Shown piece after piece: positions 1 to 7,980 of a DNA stretch of 48,527 nucleotides. Made by a program: the position numbers and the translations under genes. The stretch is from Porphyromonas sp. GTDB taxonomy: Bacteria > Bacteroidota > Bacteroidia > Bacteroidales > Porphyromonadaceae. Location: the NCBI RefSeq assembly GCF_030529325.1, contig NZ_JAUMXC010000015.1, positions 1 through 48,527 on the forward strand. The letters are read 5' to 3'. The notes beneath the pieces were generated by a model that was not told the DNA's origin, searched no databases, and saw only the letters and a program-made list of their open reading frames with translations. Each line of letters opens with the position of its first letter. Position 1 is the stretch's first letter.

Positions 1-210
1 GAATTTTTGAAGTATATCCCCTGCTATTTTAGTTTTTAAGTCAAAAAAATCAGGTATGATATTCTTTTCGTGAATGATAATTTTGTCAAATCCTTGATAA
101 TACAAATTTCCCAACAAATCTAATCCGTCTTCAGTAGAACTCAAGATTATTTTGTCCGCTATGATTTCAGCTGCTTTTGTATTGCCTATATTGTGAGTTT
201 CAATCTTCAT
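1..210 (-). CDS. DUF4180 domain protein, N-terminal 70 residues (cut by left edge)
   Basis: The reverse strand reads from an ATG at 210 through 70 sense codons to the window edge without a stop. The protein starts MKIETHNIGNTKAAEIIADK, followed by a DGLDLLGNLYYQGFDKIIIHE stretch and then PDFFDLKTKIAGDILQKF. I recognise this as the N-terminal part of the DUF4180 family, small proteins of about 110 residues whose function is not established. The C-terminal 40 or so residues should lie to the left of the window. There is no signal peptide, so it is probably cytoplasmic. Its upstream side faces a 255-base gap and the 3' end of the hydrolase gene, which reads the same way. Family assignment is confident; function is unknown. 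Confidence 0.85.
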   Translation of the reverse strand, partial: MKIETHNIGNTKAAEIIADKIILSSTEDGLDLLGNLYYQGFDKIIIHEKNIIPDFFDLKTKIAGDILQKF

Positions 211-306
211 ACAGTTATTGTTTACTACTCCTGAAACGATGCAGTTTCTTTCTTGGATCACTAACGCAAATGTACTTGATTTATTACAACAAGCACTTGT
301 TTTTAG

Positions 307-462
307 GCCCGAGCGATCTACCCAACAATAAACAAAGGAGAGTTTCTCTTGATCCGACAAATATTTCACAACTATGCCGATCAGATCGAAGAGCCAAAAG
401 TGTCAAAGTGGCAGCTGAGACTTTTGATGATGGAACTATCCCCAAGACATCCCTCTATCTGA
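307..462 (+). other. Unexplained 51-codon open frame, possible gene remnant
   Basis: Between the TAG at 304-306 and the TGA at 460-462 the plus strand is open for 51 codons with protein-like composition. It reads ARAIYPTINKGEFLLIRQIF, then a charged stretch containing ADQIEEPKVSKWQLRLLMMEL. There is no ATG near the start; a TTG at about codon 15 would give a 36-residue peptide. It ends four bases before the stop codon of the converging hydrolase gene. I do not recognise it. It may be a decayed C-terminal gene fragment or chance. The rest of 211-465 shows nothing else. Confidence 0.2.
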
Positions 463-465
463 ACA

Positions 466-1449
466 TTAGCGCAGATTCCCTCTAAAGAAATCTTCCAATT
501 TGTCAAACGGGATCACCCCTGCCTGATTGTCATAGAAGTCGATGTGGCGGGCATTGGGAATGATTACAAGTTCCTTGCTTTCAGATCCGATGGCCTTGAA
601 AGCATCTTCACTCATATAGCGAGAGTGTGCATTTTCTCCTGTAATCATGAGGACGGGGATGTTGATCTCGTCAGCATACGAGAGCAATGGAAAATTCATG
701 AACGAAAGCAACGTCGTAGCTGTCCAGACATGCTCGGAGACCGAACGCCCGTACCAACCTCGTGGAGTTTTGTAAAACTCGATATAGTCTTTCAAGAATT
801 GAGGGATCCCTTCAGGTGCAGTATCCGGCAGAGCCTGACCTCCGGACGGAGTGCCTGTCTCGGCATCCACCCAGCGAAGAGCATTGATCGAACGCTTCAT
901 TTCCAAACGCTTCTCGGGAGTGTCGCTATCAAAATAACCTTTGGAGAAAATACGGGACATATCATACATTACCATTGTCGCTACCTCCTTAATACGTGTG
1001 TCGATAGCCGCAGCATTCAACGCAAATCCACCCCAGCCACAGATACCGATAATTCCTATTCTTTCTCTGTCCACTAAGCGCTGAAGCCCCAAACAATCAA
1101 CAGCTGCCGAAAAGTCTTCGGTATTGATGTCGGGAGATGCGACATTACGAGGTTCGCCACCACTCTCTCCTGTATATGATGGATCAAAAGCCAACGTCAC
1201 AAAACCCCTCTCCGCCATCGTCTGTGCATAAAAACCTGATGCTTGCTCTTTTACAGCGCCAAAACCACCACAAACAGCCAAAGCGGGGAGCTTATCGGCT
1301 TCGCGATCTTTGGGGATATACAAATCACCGACAAGGGTGATCCCATAGCGATTTTTGAAAGTTACTTTTTTGCATTCTACCTTATCACTCGCGGGAAAAA
1401 TTTTGCCCCAACCAAAGGGATTGACAGGTTGCTTTTTAGTCGTATTCAT
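466..1449 (-). CDS. Alpha/beta hydrolase (dienelactone hydrolase-like, YcjY type)
   Basis: This 327-residue cytoplasmic protein has the alpha/beta hydrolase layout: LPALAVCGGFGAVKEQASG (oxyanion-loop region) near residues 54-72, the nucleophile-elbow segment RIGIIGICGWGGFALNAA near 130-147, a late acid segment MITGENAHSRYM, and the histidine segment IPNARHIDFYD near the C terminus. In related YcjY-type proteins the elbow reads C-x-S-G-G. Here Trp139 stands where the nucleophilic serine would be, and Cys137 lies two residues earlier. Either the cysteine acts, as in dienelactone hydrolases, or the protein is not a classical esterase. I believe Bacteroidetes relatives share the Trp form, but I could not check. 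The start ATG at 1449 precedes the conserved core sensibly. Substrate unknown. It is a monocistronic-looking gene, divergent from the DUF6242 gene. Confidence 0.8.
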   Translation of the reverse strand: MNTTKKQPVNPFGWGKIFPASDKVECKKVTFKNRYGITLVGDLYIPKDREADKLPALAVCGGFGAVKEQASGFYAQTMAERGFVTLAFDPSYTGESGGEPRNVASPDINTEDFSAAVDCLGLQRLVDRERIGIIGICGWGGFALNAAAIDTRIKEVATMVMYDMSRIFSKGYFDSDTPEKRLEMKRSINALRWVDAETGTPSGGQALPDTAPEGIPQFLKDYIEFYKTPRGWYGRSVSEHVWTATTLLSFMNFPLLSYADEINIPVLMITGENAHSRYMSEDAFKAIGSESKELVIIPNARHIDFYDNQAGVIPFDKLEDFFRGNLR

Positions 1450-1736
1450 ATTACCAAAATTCTAACTTTATTGTTTGATTACTTTATCATAACTCCAATT
1501 GAAACACATGTAACATAACATTCGTTTCATTTGAAAAAGTAGTACATTTTCTCAAGCAAGCGGCATACTGAACAAAAGAATATTTGAAACAAGTCGGGAA
1601 CGGGTACGACAAAGCTGAGTGGCCAAGCGAGCCCGAAGCCTCTATTTTCCTCTTTTTCAGAGGCCGAATTGACGTTAAAAAAAGTCCAAAAAGTATTTTT
1701 GTTTGAAAGTCGGACAAATAAGAGATGAAAAAAGTG

Positions 1737-1744
1737 TACATTTG
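1737..1744 (+). promoter_or_regulatory. Bacteroidetes-type -7 box upstream of DUF6242 gene
   Basis: TACATTTG matches the TAnnTTTG box and ends about 30 bases before the ATG at 1775. No clear TTTG -33 partner sits at the usual 19-21 base spacing (a TTTG at 1702-1705 is too far). The rest of the 325-base divergent gap 1450-1774 shows no gene. Confidence 0.4.
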
Positions 1745-1774
1745 TATCATTGTAGTGTAAATTGGACGTAATGT

Positions 1775-3160
1775 ATGATAAAGAATAAAGTACACGCATT
1801 TTTGGCATCTGCAGTTGCCCTCGCCGCTCTCTTTGTTTCGTGTGATCAGAACAGTGGCGTGATACCTTCTGCACCTGCTCTCACAGACTTCCGCACACCG
1901 GGATTGGTGACGCTGAGTTTCTCAAAGGGGAGCAAGTTGCCATTGATGACATATAACATTGACAATATCAACAAACTAATATACAACGGCACCCCTTATC
2001 CGTATCAGACAAAGTTGGACTCAGCCTATCTCAGGATGAACATCTCGTCTGAAAGTGATGTGAAAATCACCAATGAATTGACAAAAAAGACGGTCAACTG
2101 GTCTCTCCGTGACACCGGCAAGATAGATGTATCGGGAGGGAAACTGCTCATCGAAGTCTCACGCAGAAACTTCGATCCGATCGTCTACAAACTGCGTCTG
2201 CAGATCTACGGATACAATCCTGACAAACTGACTTGGAAAAAAAGTGAGTCAGCCCTGCCTACCCCAAGTGAGGATGGACACGTCTTCGTACACGCGGGAG
2301 ATAAATATTGGCTTTCTCGAAATGAGAGAAAGATCGAGCTTTACCGGATCTCTGACATAGACAAGGGTGAATTTGTCAGGATGAGAGGAGTATTTCCGGA
2401 CGGACTCCGCCCCAAGACGCTTGTCACAGACAGAAAAAATGTGGCATGGGTACTTGATGATGAGGGCAATGTCTACTACTCGGAATCCCTCGCGGTCTGG
2501 ACGAAAGTGGATACTCAAAGTATCAGAATAACAGGGCTCTTGTACGACATCTCCACAAGCGATGACAAGGCGACTGTGATATCTGCAATAGGACATACAG
2601 CAGACAAGCCGGATGACTACTATACTTATAGTATCAGTCAAAACAACATCGAGCGCAAGACAAAACTGGATGCCACGATGCCGGTGCGCAACTCTTACAT
2701 ATACCTCTACGAAACAGCCGGACAAACCAATGCCAACATCATCGGAGGCGTAGACAAAGAGGGTAAAGCCGTACGTGCGAACCACTTCACCTCCGACGGC
2801 TTCAAGTGGGGAGAGATGCCTTATACCGGAAAGGGATTCAGCACTCCGATGGAGGGCGCCCTCTTCATGAGACATGGCAACAGCATCTACATCGTAGGAG
2901 GAAAATACGACAAGATCGGTATACAAAATAAGATGTACAAAAGCCCCGACAGAGGGTTGTCTTGGGTAGAGCTCAATAAGCAACAAGAGCCGGGACAGGA
3001 GTTCACCCCTCGTACAGGTGTCTCAGGGCTGCTTGAGGGGACGGAAGCCGATCCGAAATTTTATCTCTTTGGCGGTATCGTAGGAGGCCGGGCTTCGAGG
3101 GAGTTTTGGAAGGGATTCTTGGATACCACAGGAGGTATCATCAACTCTATCAAGGAATAA
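1775..3160 (+). CDS. DUF6242 lipoprotein with beta-propeller-like C-terminal domain
   Basis: The 461-residue product begins with a lipoprotein signal peptide ending LFVSC at Cys23, so it is probably anchored in the outer membrane. The N-terminal 150 residues form a beta-rich domain with the KTVNWSLRDTGKIDVSGGKL pattern. The remainder has kelch-like short repeats ending in IVGGKYD, YLFGGIVGG and similar glycine pairs, matching the DUF6242 arrangement in Bacteroidales lipoproteins. Function is not established. It is the first gene of a plus-strand run: uppS follows after 45 bases, then bamA and the two Skp genes. This places it with envelope biogenesis, by context only. The start at 1775 gives a full signal peptide; the overlapping ATG at 1771 stops after five codons. 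Confidence 0.8.
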   Translation: MIKNKVHAFLASAVALAALFVSCDQNSGVIPSAPALTDFRTPGLVTLSFSKGSKLPLMTYNIDNINKLIYNGTPYPYQTKLDSAYLRMNISSESDVKITNELTKKTVNWSLRDTGKIDVSGGKLLIEVSRRNFDPIVYKLRLQIYGYNPDKLTWKKSESALPTPSEDGHVFVHAGDKYWLSRNERKIELYRISDIDKGEFVRMRGVFPDGLRPKTLVTDRKNVAWVLDDEGNVYYSESLAVWTKVDTQSIRITGLLYDISTSDDKATVISAIGHTADKPDDYYTYSISQNNIERKTKLDATMPVRNSYIYLYETAGQTNANIIGGVDKEGKAVRANHFTSDGFKWGEMPYTGKGFSTPMEGALFMRHGNSIYIVGGKYDKIGIQNKMYKSPDRGLSWVELNKQQEPGQEFTPRTGVSGLLEGTEADPKFYLFGGIVGGRASREFWKGFLDTTGGIINSIKE

Positions 3161-3205
3161 AGCAAATCAATCGATAAATACATCATCTATTTCTCTCAAA
3201 AATCT

Positions 3206-3967
3206 ATGCTTCAGTCAAGCAACGCAACTCTCAACCTGACTCCTCACCATGTTGCCATCATCATGGATGGGAACGGTCGTTGGGCTCAGGCGCAGTCCAA
3301 AGAACGTGCTTATGGGCATATACATGGTATAGAGCCCGTGAGGACAGTCATCAAGGCTGCAGTAGACGCAGGGGTGAAGGTCTTGACACTGTACACATTT
3401 TCGGAAGAGAACTGGAACAGGCCAAGATCAGAGGTGGATGCACTGATGTCCTTGCTTGTCACTTCCATAAAAAATGAGATCGAAGAGCTATCAGAAAAGG
3501 GAGTCAGACTGCAGGCCATAGGCGCAATAGAGAAGTTGCCACCATTGGCACTCCAGGCACTCCAAGAAGCCATCGATGCAACAAGCCACAACAACACGAT
3601 CACACTGGTGTTGGCACTCAGCTACTCGAGCCGCAAAGAAATGATCTCGGCAGTGCAAGAGATAGCCAAAGATGTTGCCCGAGGGACTCTTGCGGCGGAG
3701 GACATCGATGAGGAAACAATAACATCAAGACTATATACTCACGGACTACCCGAACCCGACTTGCTCATCCGTACCGGAGGAGAGTGTCGCATAAGCAACT
3801 TTCTACTTTGGCAGATAGCTTACACGGAGCTGTATTTCTGCGATGTCTTTTGGCCGGACTTTGGCAAGGATGATTTCCTGAAAGCCATCGAGGACTACAA
3901 AAGCAGACAGCGTAGATTCGGCAAAACCGGAGAACAAGTAATAGCTCCTGAAGAAAATAAAGGGTGA
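3206..3967 (+). CDS. uppS: Isoprenyl transferase (undecaprenyl diphosphate synthase)
   Basis: The protein makes the C55 lipid carrier for peptidoglycan and O-antigen assembly by adding isopentenyl diphosphate units to farnesyl diphosphate in cis. At 253 residues it has the usual family length. The family signature is clear: IIMDGNGRWA at residues 18-27 with catalytic Asp21 (Asp26 in E. coli), a substrate-binding TLYTFSEENWNRP segment near 61-73, LALSYSSRKEM near 135, and the C-terminal LLIRTGGECRISNFLLWQ motif with YTELYF. Cytoplasmic or membrane-associated. It lies 53 bases upstream of bamA. Pairing of uppS with bamA and skp is common in Bacteroidetes and supports co-expression of envelope-assembly genes. 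Confidence 0.95.
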   Translation: MLQSSNATLNLTPHHVAIIMDGNGRWAQAQSKERAYGHIHGIEPVRTVIKAAVDAGVKVLTLYTFSEENWNRPRSEVDALMSLLVTSIKNEIEELSEKGVRLQAIGAIEKLPPLALQALQEAIDATSHNNTITLVLALSYSSRKEMISAVQEIAKDVARGTLAAEDIDEETITSRLYTHGLPEPDLLIRTGGECRISNFLLWQIAYTELYFCDVFWPDFGKDDFLKAIEDYKSRQRRFGKTGEQVIAPEENKG

Positions 3968-4020
3968 AAAACCTTATTCAACAGGAGTGACAAAATCAAG
4001 ATAGAAACTGAATAAAGAAT

Positions 4021-6774
4021 ATGAAGATACGCACTTATTCACACCGGACAAGAAAGATATGGGGCTCATTGCTATGCTGCACGATAGTCGGCTCGGCATG
4101 GGCACAGACGCCGACAGACTCTGTCCCTCCCACACGGGAAGTGCCTACGATATCCTATGCACGCCCGGTGAGCAAGATCATCGCAGGGATAGAGGTCAGG
4201 GGGAACAAGAGCTATGAGGCTCCTATCATCATCAGTGTATCCGGACTCTCTATCGGTCAGCGTGTGGAGATACCGGGTGATGCCATCACGGAAGCGGTGC
4301 AAAACTACAATAAAAACGGCCTTTTCTCGGAAGTAAGTATCGAGGCAAGCCATTTTGAAGGTGACAAAGTCTGGCTTATCATCAACATCGTAGAGCGACC
4401 ACGACTCTCTGAGGTACGTATCAATGGTGTAAAAAGAGGTGAGTCAGAAACACTGCTCAAAAACCAACTTTCATCTCTCAGCCAGGGAGCTCACCTGACG
4501 CCCAATATCATCGACCGTTCCAAGATCGTCATATCTCGATTCTTTGACGAAAAGGGATTCCCCAACGTCCAAATAGAGACACGAGAAACCCCTGACCCGG
4601 CTCGCGAAGGGTACGTCTTCCTCGACTTTGATGTCCAAAAAAACACCAAAACCGGGGTACATCAGATCAACTTCATAGGCAACGAAAAACTATCGGACTT
4701 CCAGCTACACAAGGCGATGAAAAAAACCAACGAACGTTTTTCTCTTGCCCGTAATCCCTGGAACAGTTTCCTTGAGATATTCGATGCGAAGAAATTCGTC
4801 CAAAAGGAGTACCAACAAGACCTCAACAACATCCTTGCACTCTACCACAAACACGGATATAGAGATGCAGAGATCATCAAGGACAGCGTCTACAGACACA
4901 ACGAAAAGAGGTACAACATCGACATCATCATCAATGAGGGAAAGAGGTACTATATCAAGGATATCAACTTCTTGGGAAATACAAAGTATAACACTGACTA
5001 CCTCAGACATGTTTTCGGCATGAAAAAAGGAGACGTCTACGACCAGAAAAAGCTCGAAGGTCGTCTCAATACGGATGAGGATGCCATCAGCAACTTATAC
5101 TCCAACAACGGTTACCTTTTTGCATACATGATGCCGATAGAGACAGAAGTCGTCGGAGACTCTGTCAGCCTCGACATCCGCATCCACGAAGGTAAACCCG
5201 CGACAATCAATAAGGTCATCATCAATGGTAGTGACCGCCTCTATGAGGATGTTGTGCGCCGTGAGTTGTACACCAAGCCCGGTATGCTTTTCAGCAAGGA
5301 CTATGTCATTCGCTCTATCCGTCAGCTGATGCAGATGGGACACTTCGACAACGAAAAGATCGTGCCTAATCCTATCCCTAACGAAGAAAATGGTACGGTA
5401 GACATCGAATGGGATCTTGTCTCCAAGTCCAACGACCAGGTGGAACTGTCTCTCGGATGGAGCCAGACCGGTCTCATCGGTCGTGCGGCATTGAAGTTTA
5501 CAAACTTCTCGATGAAGAACCTCTTCAATCCAAAGACATACAAGGGTATCATTCCTCAAGGTGAAGGGCAAACCCTTACCCTCAGTGCTCAGACCAACGC
5601 TCGCTACTACCAATCATACAGTATTCAGTTCATGGATCCATGGTTTGGAGGTAAGCGCCCCAATATGTTCAGCATATCAGCATGGTGGTCACGCCAGACT
5701 CAGATCAACTACAAGTTCTACCAGTCACAGTTGCAAAATCTCCCATATGATCCTATGTATGGCGGATACGGCTACGGAGGATATCCGGGCTATGGGGGCT
5801 ACCCCGGTTATGGTAACTACTATGGTTACGGCGGATACGGTGGTTATGGAGGGTATCCCGGTTACGGTCAGATCGCAGGAGACTTGTTGGAGAGCTCATA
5901 CGACCCCGACAGGACGCTTGATATATTCGGAGGTAACATCGCCTATGGAAAGCGTCTCATGTGGCCGGACGACAACTTCCAGATCCAAGTCGGACTCAAC
6001 TACACTATTTACAAGCTGAAGAACTGGAATCAACCCTACTTCAACATAGGTCTTGAAAACGGTATGTCCAATGATTTGAACTTCTCCGTCAATCTCGCAC
6101 GTGTCTCCACAGACAATCCGATATTCACACGCAGGGGATCCAACTTCTCGATCAACCTTGCGGCGACCCCACCCTACTCACTCTTTGACAAAGTAGACTA
6201 CTCAGATCCGAACGTCTCTGCATCCAAGCGCAATAAGTTTATAGAGTACTACAAAGTCAAGGTCAAAGGGCAGACCTTCCTTCCCCTCATGGACGAGCGC
6301 ACCTACAAGCGTATCCCTGTCCTCATGGCTCGTGCCGAAGCCGGCTTCATCGGCTCATACAACAGCCACAAGCAATCTCCATTCGGGACATTCTTTGTCG
6401 GAGGTGATGGCACATCGGGATACTACGGCTCGGGCTACCTTAATGAGACCATCGGTCTTCGCGGGTACAAAAACGGAAGCATCGCGAGTTCGGCATACTC
6501 ATACACTCGTCTGAGCATGGAGTTGAGATATCCATTGATTACAGACAATACCACAATATGGCTCCTTGGTTTTGCCGAAGCCGGAAACGCATGGGTACGC
6601 AACAAGGACTTCAACCCATTCCAAATCAAACGCTCTGCGGGTCTCGGTGTCCGCATCATCCTACCGATGATCGGTCTCATGGGTATCGACTGGGGTTACG
6701 GATTTGACACTCCTAACGGAGGCCTCGAGAAGGGCGGAAGCAATCTACACTTTATCATCGGACAAGAATTCTAA
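4021..6774 (+). CDS. bamA: Outer membrane protein assembly factor BamA (Omp85)
   Basis: This is the central pore-forming component that folds and inserts outer membrane beta-barrels. It has 917 residues, with a signal peptide ending SAWAQ near residue 29. POTRA-type domains span about 50-460, with repeats such as IAGIEVRGNKSYEAPII, VHQINFIGNEKLSD, IKDINFLGNTKYNTDYL and INKVIINGSDRLYEDVVRREL. A C-terminal 16-strand barrel region ends LHFIIGQEF with terminal Phe. An unusual Gly/Tyr/Pro-rich insert occupies about residues 579-617 (5755-5871), inside the barrel after a strand ending in YKFYQSQLQNL, and is probably an external loop. The protein is longer than proteobacterial BamA (about 810). It lies between uppS and two skp genes, which fits its partner chaperones. 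Confidence 0.95.
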   Translation: MKIRTYSHRTRKIWGSLLCCTIVGSAWAQTPTDSVPPTREVPTISYARPVSKIIAGIEVRGNKSYEAPIIISVSGLSIGQRVEIPGDAITEAVQNYNKNGLFSEVSIEASHFEGDKVWLIINIVERPRLSEVRINGVKRGESETLLKNQLSSLSQGAHLTPNIIDRSKIVISRFFDEKGFPNVQIETRETPDPAREGYVFLDFDVQKNTKTGVHQINFIGNEKLSDFQLHKAMKKTNERFSLARNPWNSFLEIFDAKKFVQKEYQQDLNNILALYHKHGYRDAEIIKDSVYRHNEKRYNIDIIINEGKRYYIKDINFLGNTKYNTDYLRHVFGMKKGDVYDQKKLEGRLNTDEDAISNLYSNNGYLFAYMMPIETEVVGDSVSLDIRIHEGKPATINKVIINGSDRLYEDVVRRELYTKPGMLFSKDYVIRSIRQLMQMGHFDNEKIVPNPIPNEENGTVDIEWDLVSKSNDQVELSLGWSQTGLIGRAALKFTNFSMKNLFNPKTYKGIIPQGEGQTLTLSAQTNARYYQSYSIQFMDPWFGGKRPNMFSISAWWSRQTQINYKFYQSQLQNLPYDPMYGGYGYGGYPGYGGYPGYGNYYGYGGYGGYGGYPGYGQIAGDLLESSYDPDRTLDIFGGNIAYGKRLMWPDDNFQIQVGLNYTIYKLKNWNQPYFNIGLENGMSNDLNFSVNLARVSTDNPIFTRRGSNFSINLAATPPYSLFDKVDYSDPNVSASKRNKFIEYYKVKVKGQTFLPLMDERTYKRIPVLMARAEAGFIGSYNSHKQSPFGTFFVGGDGTSGYYGSGYLNETIGLRGYKNGSIASSAYSYTRLSMELRYPLITDNTTIWLLGFAEAGNAWVRNKDFNPFQIKRSAGLGVRIILPMIGLMGIDWGYGFDTPNGGLEKGGSNLHFIIGQEF
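5755..5871 (+). repeat. Gly-Tyr-Gly-rich coding repeat inside bamA
   Basis: Short degenerate repeats of the type GGATACGG and GGCTACGG encode iterations of GYGGY and PGYGGY for roughly 39 residues in the BamA barrel domain. The repeats are imperfect at codon level (TAC/TAT and GGT/GGA/GGC vary), so the tract is not a fresh slippage array. It probably encodes a flexible, surface-exposed loop. Confidence 0.85.
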
Positions 6775-6849
6775 CCAAAGACATCCAGAGATATTTAGTT
6801 CACCGGACACCCGTCCGGCAGTATAAACGAACAAAAACACTATGTCACT

Positions 6850-7374
6850 ATGAAACGATTACTACTGACACTTACGCTCCTTGCAGGGATGCTCTTCGGA
6901 GTTGCCCAAGCTCAGGAAGCCAACTACGCACTCATCGATATGCAGTATCTGTCATCCAAGCTCCCTCCATACAAAAAAGCCACTGAACAACTCAAAAGCT
7001 TGACTGAAAAGTGGGAGAAAGAGATCAATGCTTACAGAGAAGAGGCAAAAAAGATGTACACAAAGTACCAAAAAGACATGCCGACACTCTCTGCCCAAGC
7101 CAAGGTACAGCGCGAAGAAGCCATCATCAATACCGAAGAGCGTGTCCGTGAATTGCAACAGAAGTACTTCGGCCCAAAGGGTGAGCTGACAAAGAAGCAA
7201 GAAGAACTTATCAAACCCATACAAGATAATATCTATGAGGCTGTGAAGTTAATTTCGGCCAAAAGAGGTTATCTCATGGTACTTGACCGAGCATCTGTCA
7301 CCGGCATCATCTTCGCAGATCCACGCGCAGATATCAGCAATGATGTCCTTGCAGTACTCGGATACAGAGAATAA
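6850..7374 (+). CDS. Periplasmic chaperone Skp/OmpH family, first copy
   Basis: The 174-residue product has a cleavable signal peptide ending GVAQAQ near residue 22, then EANYALIDMQYLSSKLP, the first strand typical of the OmpH/Skp family. A long helical, Lys/Glu-rich coiled-coil arm covers about residues 40-125, and a closing strand region GYLMVLDRASVTGIIFAD follows. Skp trimers hold unfolded outer membrane proteins in the periplasm and deliver them to BamA. The gene begins 75 bases after bamA, and a second paralogue follows directly, so the set very likely forms one operon. The ATG at 6850 directly starts the MKRLLLT signal peptide. Confidence 0.93.
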   Translation: MKRLLLTLTLLAGMLFGVAQAQEANYALIDMQYLSSKLPPYKKATEQLKSLTEKWEKEINAYREEAKKMYTKYQKDMPTLSAQAKVQREEAIINTEERVRELQQKYFGPKGELTKKQEELIKPIQDNIYEAVKLISAKRGYLMVLDRASVTGIIFADPRADISNDVLAVLGYRE

Positions 7375-7403
7375 TAAAAAACAAGCTGATTAACTAACAA
7401 ACA

Positions 7404-7907
7404 ATAAAGTATCTATTAGCACTCGTACTCCTCATCCTTCCTTCTGTAGCATTTGCTCAAGCAAACCAGAAGATCGCGGTAGTCAACACACAACTTCTTC
7501 TAAGCGAAATGCCTGACACCAAGGCTGCTCAAAAAGACCTGGAAGCCCTTCAGAAAGAATATGAAGATGCTATCGAAGCCATGAAGCAAGAGCTCCAAAA
7601 GAAGTACGAAGAGTATGTGGCTAAACAAGACACGTACATCGAAACCATCAAGCTCCGTAAGCAACAAGAGATCGAAGACCTCAACAAAAGAATCACCGAC
7701 CTCGTACGCACAGCAGAACAAGAACTTATGCAAAAACAGCAGAAGCTCATGGCTCCTATCCAACAGAAGCTCAAAGATGCTATCAACAAGGTAGGTGCAG
7801 AAAATGGCTTTGCATACATCCTCGATGCTCAGGTGATGATCTACATCGGTAGCACAGGTGTAGATGCGACAGACCTTATACGTGTCAAATTGGGTCTCAA
7901 GAAGTAA
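7404..7907 (+). CDS. Periplasmic chaperone Skp/OmpH family, second copy, apparent ATA start
   Basis: The first ATG in this frame (7509) would begin at MPDTKAAQ and remove both the signal peptide and the first conserved strand. Upstream, however, the frame stays open back to a TAA at 7395 and reads IKYLLALVLLILPSVAFAQ followed by ANQKIAVVNTQLLLSEMP. This is a complete signal peptide and the conserved OmpH N terminus. No ATG, GTG or TTG codon occurs in that stretch, so the only sensible initiator is ATA at 7404, which gives 167 residues. The rest is a coiled-coil arm (about 45-115) and closing strands GFAYILDAQVMIYIG. The gene follows the first copy by about 30 bases. Family identity is certain; the start codon is inference and could also be a mutation or a base-call error. 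Confidence 0.85.
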   Translation: MKYLLALVLLILPSVAFAQANQKIAVVNTQLLLSEMPDTKAAQKDLEALQKEYEDAIEAMKQELQKKYEEYVAKQDTYIETIKLRKQQEIEDLNKRITDLVRTAEQELMQKQQKLMAPIQQKLKDAINKVGAENGFAYILDAQVMIYIGSTGVDATDLIRVKLGLKK

Positions 7908-7934
7908 TTCGGAAAGACAAAACTTATAAAACCC

Positions 7935-7977
7935 AAAAGGGATTATATCGGTCTCAGACCGGTATAATCCCTTTTTT
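7935..7977 (+). terminator. Rho-independent terminator after the bamA-skp operon
   Basis: A 15-base stem, GGGATTATATCGGTC at 7939-7953 and GACCGGTATAATCCC at 7957-7971, has one G-U wobble and a 3-base loop. It is followed by six T. The flanking AAAA at 7935-7938 extends pairing into the T run. Confidence 0.9.
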
Positions 7978-7980
7978 CAA

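Noticed and set aside
2249-2986. 245-codon minus-strand open frame
   Set aside because: Shadow of the DUF6242 lipoprotein gene, which has a proper signal peptide and operon position.
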